Source of the DNA: Paenibacillus sp. MSJ-34
Lineage (GTDB): Bacteria > Bacillota > Bacilli > Paenibacillales > Paenibacillaceae
Direction: 5' to 3'
Length of the DNA stretch: 64,000 nucleotides
Assembly: GCF_018918005.1 (NCBI RefSeq)
Contig: NZ_JAHLPR010000010.1
Span: 61,031 to 125,030, forward strand
Shown here one piece after another: positions 63,348 to 64,000 of this stretch. A program made the translations under genes and the position numbers. The stretch's first letter is position 1. Each line of letters starts with the position of its first letter. A model generated the notes under the pieces. That model was not told where the DNA came from. It searched no databases and worked only from the letters and a program-made list of their open reading frames with translations.

Positions 63348-63830
63348 ATGTCATATGCGAACGAATTGAGCAAGTTTTTCCGGGAACAAACGTTTATGCA
63401 ACTGGTTACGAGAGGCGAAAACTTGCAGCCGGATACGGATGTCGCGATCGGGGGATACGTTTCCGCAAACGGGGAACGGGTGACCGTATATATCGACGCC
63501 GGCCGGTCTGAGGAAGTGCTCTCCAATTTGAACCGCAACGGGAAGGCTTCGCTGTTGCTCGCTCATGCCGGAACGCGTGAAACGGCGCAGGCGAACATTT
63601 TATATATTTCTTCGCGCCGATGCGCGGAATCGGATGTTATAACTCAATCAGACTATATCAAACGTATGAAGCCGTATTGGAGAGCTTATGAAAGACCGGG
63701 GGCGGGCGAACCGCTCGCGACGGTGGCCGTTACTTTTAAACCGGAGCAAATTTCCGGATTATCGAGCCGCTTATACGGCGCAATTTCCGCCAGCGCAGCC
63801 CGGAAGCTCGCCAAAACGGAAGTTCAATAA
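63348..63830 (+). CDS. Pyridoxamine 5'-phosphate oxidase-like (FMN split-barrel) protein
   Basis: 160 residues that look like the FMN-binding split-barrel fold, with GYVSANGERVTVYIDAGRSE, NRNGKASLLLAHAGTRETAQ and a C-terminal basic helix. No exact subfamily or substrate is recognised. Start choice is uncertain: ATG at 63348 is about 13 nt after AAGGAGGG, while ATG at 63336 is only 1-3 nt from it. Downstream of the NAD salvage genes, but with its own likely promoter. Confidence 0.6.
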   Translation: MSYANELSKFFREQTFMQLVTRGENLQPDTDVAIGGYVSANGERVTVYIDAGRSEEVLSNLNRNGKASLLLAHAGTRETAQANILYISSRRCAESDVITQSDYIKRMKPYWRAYERPGAGEPLATVAVTFKPEQISGLSSRLYGAISASAARKLAKTEVQ

Positions 63831-63839
63831 AAAAATTTC

Positions 63840-63869
63840 TTGCAAATGTTTCACATGGTGTGTTATGGT
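63840..63869 (+). promoter_or_regulatory. Promoter at the right end of the window
   Basis: TTGCAA (63840-63845), 18-nt spacer, TATGGT (63864-63869) preceded by TGT (extended -10). It points to a gene or RNA beyond the window edge. Downstream sequence contains CTCAA/TTGAG (63914 region) and a perfect TTTTTGAAA/TTTCAAAAA hairpin (63957-63979) with loop GCAAT. Confidence 0.55.
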
Positions 63870-64000
63870 AATATTACTTTAATAGGATCTCGGAATAAAC
63901 CGGGCGATTGAGGCTCAATTTGGGGTGCTTGAGTTAAAATTATCGATGTAAACGTGTTTTTGAAAGCAATTTTCAAAAATGCGTATGCTAAAGAACCCGA

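Overview
The window is 64 kb of housekeeping and sporulation DNA from an endospore-forming, low-to-mid GC Firmicute. Every convincing gene is on the + strand. The order from tsf through pyrH, frr, uppS, cdsA, dxr, rseP, proS and polC to recA, rny, ymdB, spoVS, miaB and ricA follows the Bacillus subtilis pyrH-to-ymcA region. It departs from that order with nrnA in the rbfA-truB interval, dut before the dipicolinate genes, a SleB-type hydrolase after spoIIIE, YajQ and RimO after rodZ, recX after recA, and a 2-oxoacid:ferredoxin oxidoreductase plus PduL where B. subtilis has tdh/kbl. These departures and the protein sequences fit the Paenibacillaceae best; this is inference from gene order and protein character, not a database match.

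Layout. 1-7.4 kb: end of tsf, then UMP kinase, ribosome recycling factor and a lipid/isoprenoid run (uppS, cdsA, dxr), RseP and a short eukaryote/archaea-like prolyl-tRNA synthetase. 7.5-11.9 kb: PolC. 11.9-20.2 kb: the rimP-nusA-rnpM-ylxQ-infB-rbfA-nrnA-truB-ribF run, transcribed from a strong sigma-A promoter and starting with a GAAA-capped leader hairpin. 20.2-22.9 kb: rpsO with a structured leader, then pnp. 23-30.9 kb: sporulation and lysine/dipicolinate genes (ylxY, mlpA, dut, dpaA, dpaB, asd, dapG, dapA). 31-37.6 kb: RNase J, ClpP-like TepA, YlzJ-like, SpoIIIE and SleB. 37.7-43.2 kb: the ymfF-ymfH-ymfI-ymfJ-rodZ-yajQ block. 43.3-49 kb: rimO-pgsA-cinA, a 0.6-kb repeat-bearing gap, recA and recX. 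49.1-53.3 kb: rny, ymdB, spoVS and an M19 dipeptidase. 53.4-56.8 kb: korA-korB and a stand-alone pduL. 56.9-60.5 kb: miaB-ricA and an NfeD-paraslipin pair. 60.5-63.8 kb: a repeat-bearing gap, nicotinamidase, nicotinate phosphoribosyltransferase and a flavin split-barrel protein.

How the genes work together. The asd-dapG-dapA products make dihydrodipicolinate, which DpaAB oxidises to the spore dipicolinate while vegetative cells use it for lysine and cell wall. The rimP-ribF run supplies ribosome biogenesis, tRNA modification and flavin synthesis. PncA and PncB form an NAD salvage pair. KorAB plus PduL could turn a 2-oxoacid into an acyl phosphate. The YmfF/YmfH pair combines one M16 protein without and one with the zinc motif.

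I did not find CRISPR arrays, insertion sequences, phage, tRNA or rRNA genes, or an obvious new defence system. The most unusual signals are non-coding: a perfect GlnR/TnrA-type box between a sigma-A promoter and rodZ; a strong promoter followed within about 50 nt by an intrinsic terminator upstream of recA; a tandemly duplicated degenerate intergenic repeat with a partial relative 14 kb away; a 17-bp-arm inverted repeat near the NAD salvage genes; a probable ATT start codon in ymdB; and a sigma-W-like promoter before the NfeD-paraslipin pair.
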